Origin: Heyndrickxia shackletonii
Lineage (GTDB): Bacteria; Bacillota; Bacilli; Bacillales; Bacillaceae_C
NCBI RefSeq assembly: GCF_001420715.1
Contig: NZ_LJJC01000006.1
Span: 608,652-671,583 of the forward strand
Direction: 5' to 3'
DNA: 62,932 bases
The notes under the pieces were generated by a model. It made no database searches and was not told the DNA's origin. It saw only the letters and a program-made list of their open reading frames with translations. Shown in pieces: positions 32,611 through 41,036 of the stretch (its first letter is position 1; each line of letters begins with the position of its first letter). A program made the translations under genes and the position numbers.

Positions 32611-34751
32611 ATGAGAAATTATTTAAATCAAACCGTTTTCCATTATTATTGTGCAGGTGTATATGAAGGCAAGATTCAGTTTAAAGAAAATCAAATTATG
32701 CATAGTAAGGTAGACATGCGTAGAAGAACACAAATGCAGGAAAATGTCCTTTCATCTGATGTAAAGGCGAACATTCCTTTTCAAAAAATACATAAAAACC
32801 TAGCCTTTTATTCAAATCAGGAATGGTCAGGAGAACGGGTTTGTCTTGAAAATGGGGATTTTTATCAAAGGCATGTGCAATATCGAGGAGTGGTAAATGG
32901 GAAGGAGCGTATATCACAGGTTTGGGCTCTTCGAAATGATACAGCATTAGATATTGTTACAGTTGGTGAAGAAGTCATTGCTTTTGTATGCCAAAATCGA
33001 AATGGAATGGAGGTTATAGTCAAGGAAGGATATGAAAAGCTAACCCCGCTAGTAGTCTATGATGACCCTCTTCTTTCCAAATCAGAATATGGCATCAATA
33101 ATTTAGGAACATACTTAATACCGATGAGAGACGGAGTTAAATTAGCGACAGATGTATTTTTACCAGAGGGTCTGGAGAAGGGGCAGAAGGTACCAGCCAT
33201 TTTGGTAAGAACTTGCTATGACCGCAATCGAAAAAAGGAATCCCTTATAAGATGGGTGAATAAAGGATATGCAGTCGTTTCTCAAGATGTAAGAGGACGC
33301 GCAGATTCAGAAGGTGAATTAGTTCCTTTTTATTATGAAAGAGATGACGGATATGACACGATTGATTGGATAATCTCACAGGAATGGTCTGACGGCAATG
33401 TAGGAATGTGGGGAGCTTCTTATTTGGGTTATGTAGTTGTGGCAGCCGCGACAAGTGGTCATCCTAATTTGAAGGCGGTTGTGGATGAAGTAAATGTTGG
33501 ATCTCCTTTTATTGATACGGTAAGAAGAGGCGGAACCGTATGCTCCTGGCCATTGCTTAGCTGGACACTCGCGCAATCAGTTGGAAATCGTACCGATTTT
33601 GATATTTTTGCAGGACTTACCGTGAGCGTGGAAGAAGCGGTTGATGCAAGGCCAATCAAAGACATCCCCAAGCAAATCATAGGACGGGAATCGGGACCTT
33701 GGACACTTTGGAGCCATCATCCGGAATATGATGATTTTTGGGAAATTGTACTTTTTCAGAGCGCGGAGCTAATGTAAAAGCACCTATGTTTGTCATTTCA
33801 GGCTGGTATGATGGCGACAGTCCAGGCGTATCTGAGACTTGGAGAATGCTTACAGAGCATAATGTGCCGAATCGAAAAATTTGGCTTGGACCATGGGAAC
33901 ATAATCCGAACCGGGCAAGGGATTTCCAAGGAGTACGTTTTAGCAATGATGCGGTTGTATATGATTATGATGTGAAAATTTTAAAATGGTTTGACCGTTT
34001 CCTTAAAAATATACCTAATGGGATTGAGGAAGAACCGAGAGCAACGTATTATCTTGTCGGTGAAAATAAGTGGAAAACCTCAGATGATTGGACACCATCA
34101 GAAGCAACGATTACAAACTTTTACTTAGGCAGCAAAGGGCGTGCTAATTCAAGTCTTGGGGATGGTGTTCTGTTGCATGAACCTTGCGAACCATCACCAA
34201 ACGATACTTTTATTTACAATCCGGATGAACCATTCCATTTTTGCGGGGAAAGGGAACCGGAGAATGTAAGAAAATATGAAATAAGAAATGATATTCTCGT
34301 ATATACAAGTAATGTACTAAAGGAAGATTTAGCGATTGCAGGGGAACTCTCTGCGGAAATTTATGCTGGTAGTACTGGATTTGACACGGATTGGGTTGTG
34401 AATTTAAGCGATGTTGATGAAAAGGGGAATTCTATTTTATTGTCCAACTATATTATAAGAGCTAAATATCGGAACGGTTATGATGCGCCACAGCTTCTTA
34501 TTCCAGGAGAAGTGGAAAAGTATTCAATCTTTATGCAAAATATTGCCCATACTTTTCCTAAAGGACATCGAATTCGATTTTCGATAACCTCATCAAGTAA
34601 ATTTGTAGCATTTCCGAATAATAATACAGGCGGAAATCCATATGAAGATTCAGAGCAATTGGTTGTCACACAAAGAGTTTTTCATGATTCAAAATATCCT
34701 AGTCATGTGAAGCTGCCAGTTTTATACGGAAAAATATGTGAAAAAGGCTGA
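32611..34751 (+). pseudogene. CocE/NonD-family alpha/beta hydrolase (X-Pro dipeptidyl-peptidase S15-like), frameshifted
   Basis: Two overlapping frames make up one S15-family hydrolase. The first (32611-33777) carries the nucleophile Ser270 in GMWGASYLG after an N-terminal extension of about 165 residues; the second carries the acid region (GWYDGDSPGVSE) and the histidine region (GPWEHNPNR) plus the C-terminal jelly-roll domain. The break lies at a run of five T (33752-33756): with six T, the reading ...EIVLF-SERGANVKAP... is continuous. Thus one base is missing by mutation or sequencing error. Family members hydrolyse peptides, esters or amides. As written, the triad is split and no active enzyme is expected. 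Confidence 0.85.
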
Positions 34752-34872
34752 TTGGAGCTTATCTAAGTTTTCCGCTTAGCAAAACAGTATGTTTATTGCA
34801 TATATATGAAATAAACGATTTCAAGATGGACCTCGGACAAAGTGAAAAATAGGAGATTAGGAGAGATTCATA

Positions 34873-36018
34873 ATGGCTCATCCTTATTTAACGGAAGATC
34901 ATGATATTTTTCGAAAATCATTGAGGAAATTTTTAGAGAAAGAGGCCTATCCATTTTACGAAAAATGGGAAGAGGATCGAATGATTCCGCGTTCCTTTTG
35001 GAGAAAGATGGGGGAGCAGGGGTATCTTTGCCCCGATATCGATGAGGAGTATGGGGGCAGTGGAGTAGATTGGGGCTTTTCAGTCGTGATAAATGAGGAA
35101 CTGGAACGGGTTGGCTCCAGTTTGATTGGCATTGGGCTCCATAATGACATTGTGGTTCCTTATATTAACTCATACGGAACAGAGGAACAGAAGCAAAAAT
35201 GGCTGCCGAAATGTGCATCTGGTGAACTCATTACGGCGATTGCGATGACCGAGCCTGGTACTGGTTCTGATCTTTCCAATATTCAAACAACCGCAAAGCT
35301 GGAAGGTGATTACTATTTATTAAATGGGCAAAAGACATTTATTACAAATGGAATTGCGGCGGATTTAGTAGTGGTAGCTTGTAAAACTGACCTTCATGCA
35401 GTACCTAGGCATAAGGGAATCAGCCTTTTAGTTGTGGAGTGCGATACCCCTGGTTTTTCGCGCGGGAGAAAGCTTCATAAGGTAGGGCTGCATGCTCAGG
35501 ATACAGCAGAGTTGATTTTTGAGGATTGCAAGGTTCCTAAGGGAAATTTACTTGGTGTGGAAGGAAAGGGTTTTCGCTATTTAATGGAAAAACTTCAACA
35601 GGAAAGACTGATTGTTGCGATTGCCGCTCAAATTGCATCGGAAGAGATGCTGCGTATCACCATGGATTATGTGAAGAGTAGGGATGTGTTTGGAAAACCG
35701 GTTAGCTCTTTTCAAAATACACAGTTTAAAATGGTGGAAATGGCGACAGATATTGAAATGGGGCGTACCTTTTTGGACCAACTGATAGCTGATCACCTGC
35801 AAGGAGAAAATATTGTAACGAAGGTTTCAATGGCAAAATGGAAGCTAACCGACACAGCTAGAAGAATTGCGACAGAATGTATGCAATTACATGGCGGTTA
35901 CGGCTATATGGAAGAATACGAGATTGCCAGACGTTATCGTGATATACCAGTAGCAAGTATTTATGCAGGGACGAATGAAATCATGAAAACGATTATTGCG
36001 AAGAACTTGGGGCTTTAA
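34873..36018 (+). CDS. Acyl-CoA dehydrogenase
   Basis: 381-residue flavoprotein that makes an alpha,beta double bond in an acyl-CoA and passes electrons to ETF. Signatures: AIAMTEPGTGSDLSNIQTTA, the FITNG flavin-binding motif, RDVFGKPVSSFQNTQF, and QLHGGYGYMEEYEIARRYRD. The C-terminal motif is YAGTNEIM rather than YEGT, so the catalytic base is not there; as in long-chain and isovaleryl-CoA enzymes it is probably the Glu of QQERL (Glu244). The ribosome site is TAGGAGA. Co-directional with the following thiolase, which starts 69 bases later. Confidence 0.93.
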   Translation: MAHPYLTEDHDIFRKSLRKFLEKEAYPFYEKWEEDRMIPRSFWRKMGEQGYLCPDIDEEYGGSGVDWGFSVVINEELERVGSSLIGIGLHNDIVVPYINSYGTEEQKQKWLPKCASGELITAIAMTEPGTGSDLSNIQTTAKLEGDYYLLNGQKTFITNGIAADLVVVACKTDLHAVPRHKGISLLVVECDTPGFSRGRKLHKVGLHAQDTAELIFEDCKVPKGNLLGVEGKGFRYLMEKLQQERLIVAIAAQIASEEMLRITMDYVKSRDVFGKPVSSFQNTQFKMVEMATDIEMGRTFLDQLIADHLQGENIVTKVSMAKWKLTDTARRIATECMQLHGGYGYMEEYEIARRYRDIPVASIYAGTNEIMKTIIAKNLGL

Positions 36019-36087
36019 ATGGATGAAAACTTGTATAAGGCTTTTTATAGGGTAATGCCTATTATAAATGGAGAAGGGAAGAAAAAG

Positions 36088-37239
36088 ATGCGGGATGTCG
36101 TTATTGTAGAGGCAGTGCGTACAGCAGTCGGAAAAAGAAATGGATTTTTAAAGGATTATCGCCCGGATGATTTAGCAGGCGAGGTTTTAAAAGAGCTTGT
36201 GAATCGAGCTGGGTTGGATCCAAGCCTGGTTGAAGACGTGATCTTAGGATGTGTATCCCAAATTGGGGAACAAACTGGAGATATCGCCAGAGTGGCAGCA
36301 CTTATCGCCGGGTATCCAATGGAGGTGCCTGGGGTGACCATTGATCGGCAATGCGGTTCAAGCCAACAGGCTGTTCACTTTGCCGCGCAAGCAATTCTAT
36401 CAGGGGACATGGATATAGTTGTTGCAGGCGGAGTGGAAAATATGTCTCGCATTCCAATTGGCTCTAGCTATCAGGGAGCCCCATTTAGCGCAAGACTGAA
36501 AGAGAAATATGAAATCATCCATCAGGGTTTATCTGCGGAACGAATTGCAGAAAAATATGGCTTTACAAGGGAAGAATTAGATCAATTTTCATTTGAAAGT
36601 CATCAGAAAGCATTGTACGCACAGGAGAATGGATATTTTACAAAAGAAATTATGCCACTTGAAGTAACATTAGAGGACGGCACTAAGGAGATATTTAAGG
36701 AAGACTCGGGTCCGCGAAAAGCAACCAACCTGGAAGCGTTAGGGAACTTAAAGCCAGCTTTTATAGAAAATGGTGTTATTCATGCCGGAAACTCCAGCCA
36801 AATTAGTGATGGTGCTGCCGTCTTATTATTGATGTCCCGGGAAAAAGCGGAACAATTAGGCTATAAACCGAAGTTTCGTATTCACACCCGGGTAGTAGTT
36901 GGTTCTGATCCTACTTTGATGTTGACAGGTCCTATTGCTGCAACGGAAAAAGCGTTGAAGAAGGCTGGTCTAAATATCGATGACATAGATATTTTTGAAG
37001 TAAATGAAGCTTTTGCACCTATTCCGCTTGCATGGTTAAAAGAGACAGGCGCAGATCCAAGGAAATTAAATCCAAATGGCGGGGCAATTGCATTAGGACA
37101 TCCATTAGGAGGAAGCGGAGCGCGTCTCATGGTCACGATGCTTCACGAACTGGAACGGACTGGTGGCAGATATGGATTGCAAACCATGTGCGAAGGCCAT
37201 GGAATGGCGAATGCGACAATTATTGAGAGAATCGGTTGA
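36088..37239 (+). CDS. Thiolase (acetyl-CoA acyltransferase)
   Basis: 383 residues starting MRDVVIVEAVRTAVG; this start has AAGGGAAG upstream and fits the family, while a 23-codon upstream extension does not. Thiolase residues are present: nucleophile Cys89 (DRQCGSSQQAV), His338 (ALGHPLGGSGAR) and Cys368. The last motif reads CEGHGMA instead of the usual CxGGGQ/MG, a His in place of Gly. Close to FadA/steroid-degradation-type thiolases by memory. It cleaves a 3-ketoacyl-CoA with CoA, the last step after the neighbouring dehydrogenase; the hydratase and 3-hydroxyacyl-CoA dehydrogenase must come from elsewhere. Confidence 0.92.
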   Translation: MRDVVIVEAVRTAVGKRNGFLKDYRPDDLAGEVLKELVNRAGLDPSLVEDVILGCVSQIGEQTGDIARVAALIAGYPMEVPGVTIDRQCGSSQQAVHFAAQAILSGDMDIVVAGGVENMSRIPIGSSYQGAPFSARLKEKYEIIHQGLSAERIAEKYGFTREELDQFSFESHQKALYAQENGYFTKEIMPLEVTLEDGTKEIFKEDSGPRKATNLEALGNLKPAFIENGVIHAGNSSQISDGAAVLLLMSREKAEQLGYKPKFRIHTRVVVGSDPTLMLTGPIAATEKALKKAGLNIDDIDIFEVNEAFAPIPLAWLKETGADPRKLNPNGGAIALGHPLGGSGARLMVTMLHELERTGGRYGLQTMCEGHGMANATIIERIG

Positions 37240-37395
37240 TGAAATTAAAGGAAAAAAGTGACGTTCATCATTGGATTGGTGGCCTTTTTTTAATGTTTTG
37301 CTGATTGGAAAACGGTAATGAATAGGTAGAGCGTGAGAAAAATGGTATCTATAGAAGGAAGATAGTACCCGGAAATATGGAGGTGCAGCGGAAAT

Positions 37396-37995
37396 GGGAA
37401 CAAAAGGGCTGGTATTGTTCCTAAAATTAAGAGGATGCAAGGAAAATGGGAACAATCGTGATAGTATTGTTCCCGAAATTAAGAGAAGGCAAGGAAAACG
37501 GGAACAATCGTGATAGTATTGTTCCCGAAATTAAGAGAAGGCAAGGAAAACGGGAACAATAGTAATAGAATCGTTCCCGAAATTAAGAGGATACAAGAGA
37601 AATGGGAACAATTATGACAGTATTGTTCCCGAAAACAAGAGAAGGCAAGGAAAACGGGAACAATAGTAATAGAATCGTTCCCGAAATTAAGAGGATACAA
37701 GAGAAATGGGAACAATTATGACAGTATTGTTCCCGAAAACAAGAGAAGGCAAGGAAAACGGGAACAATAGTAATAGAATCGTTCCCGAAATTAAGAGGAT
37801 ACAAGAGAAATGGGAACAATTATGACAGTATTGTTCCCGAAAACAAGAGAAGGCAAGGAAAACGGGAACAATAGTAATAGAATCGTTCCCGAAATTAAGA
37901 GGATACAAGAGAAATGGGAACAATTATGACAGTATTGTTCCCGAAAACAAGAGAAGGCAAGGAAAACGGGAACAATAGTGATAAAATGGTCGCTT
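37396..37995. repeat. Tandem array of twelve 52-bp hairpin repeats
   Basis: GGGAAC block starts at 37396 and then every 52 bases (37448, 37500, 37552 ... 37968). Each unit opens with GGGAACAAT, ten bases, then ATTGTTCCC or ATCGTTCCC (a 9-bp stem with about a 10-base loop), and a linker of the type GAAATTAAGAGGATACAAG. Units 4-11 alternate in two versions, giving a 104-bp higher-order repeat four times over. The first and last units are more diverged. It lies between the thiolase and asparaginase genes; the rest of 37240-38104 holds nothing else recognisable. Confidence 0.95.
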
Positions 37996-38104
37996 ATCAA
38001 ATGAACAATTTTCCTATAACCATCCATTGTCGATATAGGATATACTCATTTTATAACTAGTGTCTAAGAATACATAAAAGCCACATAACTGGGGAGGAAC
38101 TTTA

Positions 38105-39052
38105 GTGGAACAAGCAGGATTGAAGTGGGGAATGATTGCAACATGGGCCATGGCCTACGATGGTGTTAAAAAAGCTTCCGGGGAATTGAAAAATAACATA
38201 AGTGCTGCAGATGCTTTGGAAATTGCCATTAAGGAAGTAGAAAATCATCCATTCTATAAATCAGTTGGATACGGCGGTCTTCCAAATGAACAAGGAATCG
38301 TAGAATTGGATGCAGCCTTCATGGATGGGGATAATTTTAATATTGGTGCGGTTGCCGGGATGCAGGACGTAAAAAATCCAATCTCTGTAGCTCGTAAATT
38401 AAGTGAACAACAATTCAATCGTTTTCTGGTTGGAGATGGGGCGACTGCCTATGCGCAAAAAAATGGCTTTGAACGAGTGAATATGCTGACGGAATCCGCA
38501 AAATCAAGTTGGGAAAAGCGCATAGAAGAGATGAAAAAAAGCGAATTAAGTCCATATGATGGGCATGACACAGTAGGGGTTGTTTGTTTAGATGCCAAAA
38601 ACTCGATGGCAGCTGGGACCTCTACTTCAGGGTTATTTATGAAAATGCAAGGTCGTGTTGGAGATTCCCCTTTATCTGGTTCGGGATTTTACGTAGATAG
38701 TGAGATTGGGGGAGCCTCTGCTACTGGTTTGGGAGAAGACCTGATGAAAGGCTGCCTTAGCTACGAAATTGTCCGACTGATGGGAGAGGGACTTACACCA
38801 CAACAAGCAGCAGATAAAGCAGTGTACGAATTTCACGATAAATTAACGAAACGAAAAGGAAAAGCTGGCGCCATGTCACTGATTTGTATGAATACGAAGG
38901 GGGAATGGGGAGTTGCGACAAATGTGGAGTTTCCGTTTGTTGTTGCTACAGAAACAGAAGAGCCGAAAATTTATGTAGCGAGAAAAGGCGATGGTCATTC
39001 GACGATAATTGAGGAAGCTTCGCAGGAATGGCTCGATAATCACGAGGAATGA
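38105..39052 (+). CDS. N4-(beta-N-acetylglucosaminyl)-L-asparaginase / type 2 asparaginase (Ntn hydrolase)
   Basis: 315-residue Ntn-hydrolase precursor. The predicted autocleavage and nucleophile is Thr156 in DGHDTVGVVCLD, which would give alpha (155) and beta (160) chains. GTSTSGLFMKMQGRVGDSPLSGSGFY and GGASATGLGEDLMK are the substrate-binding stretches of glycosylasparaginase-type enzymes. No signal peptide is seen, so cytosolic. In bacteria the natural substrate may be N-linked asparagine, isoaspartyl dipeptides or asparagine. Start GTG with GGGGAGGA upstream. Confidence 0.9.
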   Translation: MEQAGLKWGMIATWAMAYDGVKKASGELKNNISAADALEIAIKEVENHPFYKSVGYGGLPNEQGIVELDAAFMDGDNFNIGAVAGMQDVKNPISVARKLSEQQFNRFLVGDGATAYAQKNGFERVNMLTESAKSSWEKRIEEMKKSELSPYDGHDTVGVVCLDAKNSMAAGTSTSGLFMKMQGRVGDSPLSGSGFYVDSEIGGASATGLGEDLMKGCLSYEIVRLMGEGLTPQQAADKAVYEFHDKLTKRKGKAGAMSLICMNTKGEWGVATNVEFPFVVATETEEPKIYVARKGDGHSTIIEEASQEWLDNHEE

Positions 39053-39065
39053 AAATAATTACCAG

Positions 39066-39112
39066 AAGCAGATGTTAAACCTTGGAAAAGGATAGAACAC
39101 CTGCTTTTTATT
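39066..39112 (+). terminator. Terminator after the asparaginase gene
   Basis: AAGCAG-TGTT (39066-39076) pairs with AACA-CTGCTT (39096-39106), followed by T run. Confidence 0.75.
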
Positions 39113-39189
39113 TTACTTAATAGTTTCACACATCATTTTTATAAAAAAACACCGATATTCTATATTATTAATGATTTAGTTTTTGTTGA

Positions 39190-39348
39190 TTGGCAAGTGA
39201 ACAGGATCCACTTTTGCTGCGACTTCAAAATGTAAGGAGTTTTGATGAAGCTTATACGTGGCAATCCATTAAACAGCCATCCTATCAACACCTTTTAAGT
39301 AAGATTCTTAGAAGCAGGTTTTACAAAGCTATATTAGAAATTAAATAA
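39190..39348 (+). pseudogene. Possible gene remnant (52 codons), unrecognised
   Basis: An open frame with coding-like composition (EQDPLLLRLQNVRSFDEAYT, QPSYQHLLSKILRSRFYKA) starting at a TTG without a ribosome site and ending inside the 3' end of racA on the other strand. It could be the tail of a lost gene. No family recognised. Confidence 0.25.
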
Positions 39349-39840
39349 CGTTGAAAATAAATTTCTTTTTTTGTTTATTTTATAGGAGTTGGCATTGTTG
39401 TTAGAGATGTCCTTCGATTCCGTTTCAGCTAGTTTTTTCTCTAAGAGCTCAACGTGGGTGTTGAGGCGATTGATTTCATTTTCCAAATCCTCAATCTCTT
39501 TTCTGTGGGTTAATAATTGGTAAGAAACAACCTTGTCGGCCTTCTCATTCAGTTTTTTTTCCAGATCATTCATTCTTTGAACGAGTATATCGGCAGTAGA
39601 TTCCTTTAAAAGAATTGCTGTTTTTCCTTTTCGGACTTTATTTCGGGAGATAGTGACATCTTGCAGAAATGTTCCGTTTTGAATTTGCTTTTTAACCTGT
39701 TTCAAAACAGAAATATCTTCATCTTGAATATCATAATGTCCGAGTTCATTTCTGTTCATATCAAGGTCTAATTCTTTAATCCAGCGTTTTAATGTACTTT
39801 GTGAAATACCTAGTAGCTTTGCTGCAGTTGCCGTATTCAA
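39334..39840 (-). CDS. racA: Chromosome-anchoring protein RacA
   Basis: 168 residues: a MerR-like helix-turn-helix (TATAAKLLGISQSTLKRWIK, about 3-45) followed by the RacA-typical RNELGHYDI, a linker, a coiled coil (about 90-145: MNDLEKKLNEKADKVVSYQL, THRKEIEDLENEINRLNTHV) and a basic-aromatic C-terminal tail (KKRNLFSTLFNF). RacA binds origin-proximal GC-rich sites and tethers the chromosome to DivIVA at the poles during axial filament formation at the start of sporulation. The start is TTG with AAAAGGGGG upstream. Identification rests on the N-terminal and DKVVSYQLL similarity to B. subtilis RacA. Confidence 0.85.
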   Translation of the reverse strand: MNTATAAKLLGISQSTLKRWIKELDLDMNRNELGHYDIQDEDISVLKQVKKQIQNGTFLQDVTISRNKVRKGKTAILLKESTADILVQRMNDLEKKLNEKADKVVSYQLLTHRKEIEDLENEINRLNTHVELLEKKLAETESKDISNNNANSYKINKKRNLFSTLFNF

Positions 39841-40074
39841 GTGATTTCCCCCTTTTCATTCGGCTGATTGATATCGCAGGTACGTGAATTTTCCTGCTAT
39901 TATCCAATTTCGATTACTATTAGCCATTTCTTTATAAGAGTTATTCTCCTTAAAAATTCAGATTCCTTTCCATGTGACAAAACAAGTATCTCTTCGGCAA
40001 AGAAAGTGTTCTTCCTACTAAATTCTTATGAAAATGTCGAACAGTGAAGGGGTGGAAAACAACCTTCCAGATGC

Positions 40075-40124
40075 AGTATCAGGCACCGCTAGTGGACTGT
40101 TGTCTTTATGTGGTGCCGGACACC
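40075..40124. repeat. Dispersed GGTGTCAGGCACC hairpin element, copy 3
   Basis: GTATCAGGCACC (40076-40087) and GGTGCCGGACACC (40112-40124) face each other with GTGGACTGTTGTC between. It lies just upstream of the marR promoter; an open frame running through it had made the marR gene look longer. Confidence 0.6.
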
Positions 40125-40126
40125 TT

Positions 40127-40142
40127 TTGTGTTATACTACAA
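40127..40142. promoter_or_regulatory. Operator-like palindrome over the marR promoter
   Basis: TTGTGTTATACTACAA, an imperfect inverted repeat that contains a TATACT -10-like hexamer. Similar in half-site (TTGTnTTAT) to the site at 40831. Probable autoregulatory MarR site. Confidence 0.45.
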
Positions 40143-40189
40143 GAAAAGGTTTTGGTTGTATGTTTTTTTGTATTAGGGGTGAGTCAGGT

Positions 40190-40618
40190 TTGAAAGAGGA
40201 TGTTCTTCAGTTGATCGAGTATGAAATTGCGCTTCTTGTCAGGCTAACAACAGCGCATAGTCCAAAGCTAGGGAGTTTGGACCGGTCCGAGTATTTATTG
40301 TTAAGTGAGCTAGAGAAAAAGAGCCCGTTAGCAATCAATGCGCTTGCAGATAAATTATTGCTGAATCTTTCTACTGCAAGTAGACAGGTTGCAGCTTTGG
40401 AATCTAAAAAATATATTAGACGATTTCCTGATTCACAAAATGGAAGAATCAGCCTTGTTGAATTGACGGATGAAGGGAAAGAAATTCTTCATAAGGTTCA
40501 GCAAGCGCGATACGCTGCCTATAAAGAAATGCTACATGATTGGTCCGAAGATCAGTTGAAACAATTGGAAGGGAACCTTTCTCGCTTAAATCAGGATTTT
40601 AAATCATGGCGTAAATAA
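40190..40618 (+). CDS. MarR-family transcriptional regulator
   Basis: 142 residues. The start is TTG at 40190 with AGGGGTGAG upstream; a longer 196-codon frame runs through a repeat element and is rejected. Winged helix-turn-helix with recognition region INALADKLLLNLSTASRQVA and wing DSQNGRISLVELTDEGKEIL, flanked by dimerisation helices. It precedes an MFS/HlyD efflux pair by about 420 bases; similar palindromes occur before both, so it most likely represses the efflux genes and itself until a ligand binds. Confidence 0.88.
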   Translation: MKEDVLQLIEYEIALLVRLTTAHSPKLGSLDRSEYLLLSELEKKSPLAINALADKLLLNLSTASRQVAALESKKYIRRFPDSQNGRISLVELTDEGKEILHKVQQARYAAYKEMLHDWSEDQLKQLEGNLSRLNQDFKSWRK

Positions 40619-41036
40619 AATGCTGTCTCCATTACGATGGACAGTATTTTTTTATTAATCCTTGTTATCCAAGGAAGATGTACGAATGAATGAGGAATTA
40701 CCTCAATCCACAATATTATTTAGTAGTTTTTTGGGGGAATGCTCGGAAAAGGTACTATTGATTCACGCGTACGACCATATGGGAACTACAGGAAGTGATA
40801 AATAAAAGATTGCAATTTTAGTTTTTAAAGTTGTATAATACATATTGCATAATACAAGTTATTGTACGTGTTGTGAATTTCCTTTAGTGGAAATTCTTTT
40901 TATTTGATTCTACAAAATATGCAGGACACTTTTCATCCTGCATTCTTTCCATAAGGCTACGTTGTAGACAAGGATTGATATATCTTCTAAACAACAAAGT
41001 CTTTCATCATTTATTTTCATGAAAGGAGGAAATGGA
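40619..41036. other. Region between marR and the MFS efflux gene
   Basis: 418 bases with no gene. A hairpin with CTGTC/GACAG arms and a T7 run just after marR (40622-40657) is a likely terminator. The operator-like palindrome lies at 40831-40857. Confidence 0.55.
40831..40857. promoter_or_regulatory. Operator-like palindrome upstream of the efflux operon
   Basis: TTGTATAAT - nine bases - ATAATACAA; the half-sites match at 8 of 9 positions. It lies 206 bases upstream of the MFS start. Likely MarR-family operator. Confidence 0.5.

Noticed and set aside
33738-33777. Programmed -1 frameshifting in the CocE-type gene
   Set aside because: The T5 site lacks a proper X XXY YYZ heptamer and no stem-loop follows; family members are single-frame, so a deletion or read error is simpler.
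37396-37995. CRISPR array
   Set aside because: The 52-base units are repeated in full, including the parts that would be spacers, and no cas gene lies near. It is a plain tandem repeat.
37479-38027. Series of 78-residue minus-strand open frames in the repeat array
   Set aside because: They are copies of the same repeat read in one frame, without ribosome sites; the sequence pattern follows the 104-bp repeat, not coding constraints.
40028-40189. Longer marR start
   Set aside because: The first 54 codons run through a dispersed repeat and the promoter region, with no ribosome site at the first ATG; TTG at 40190 has AGGGGTGAG.
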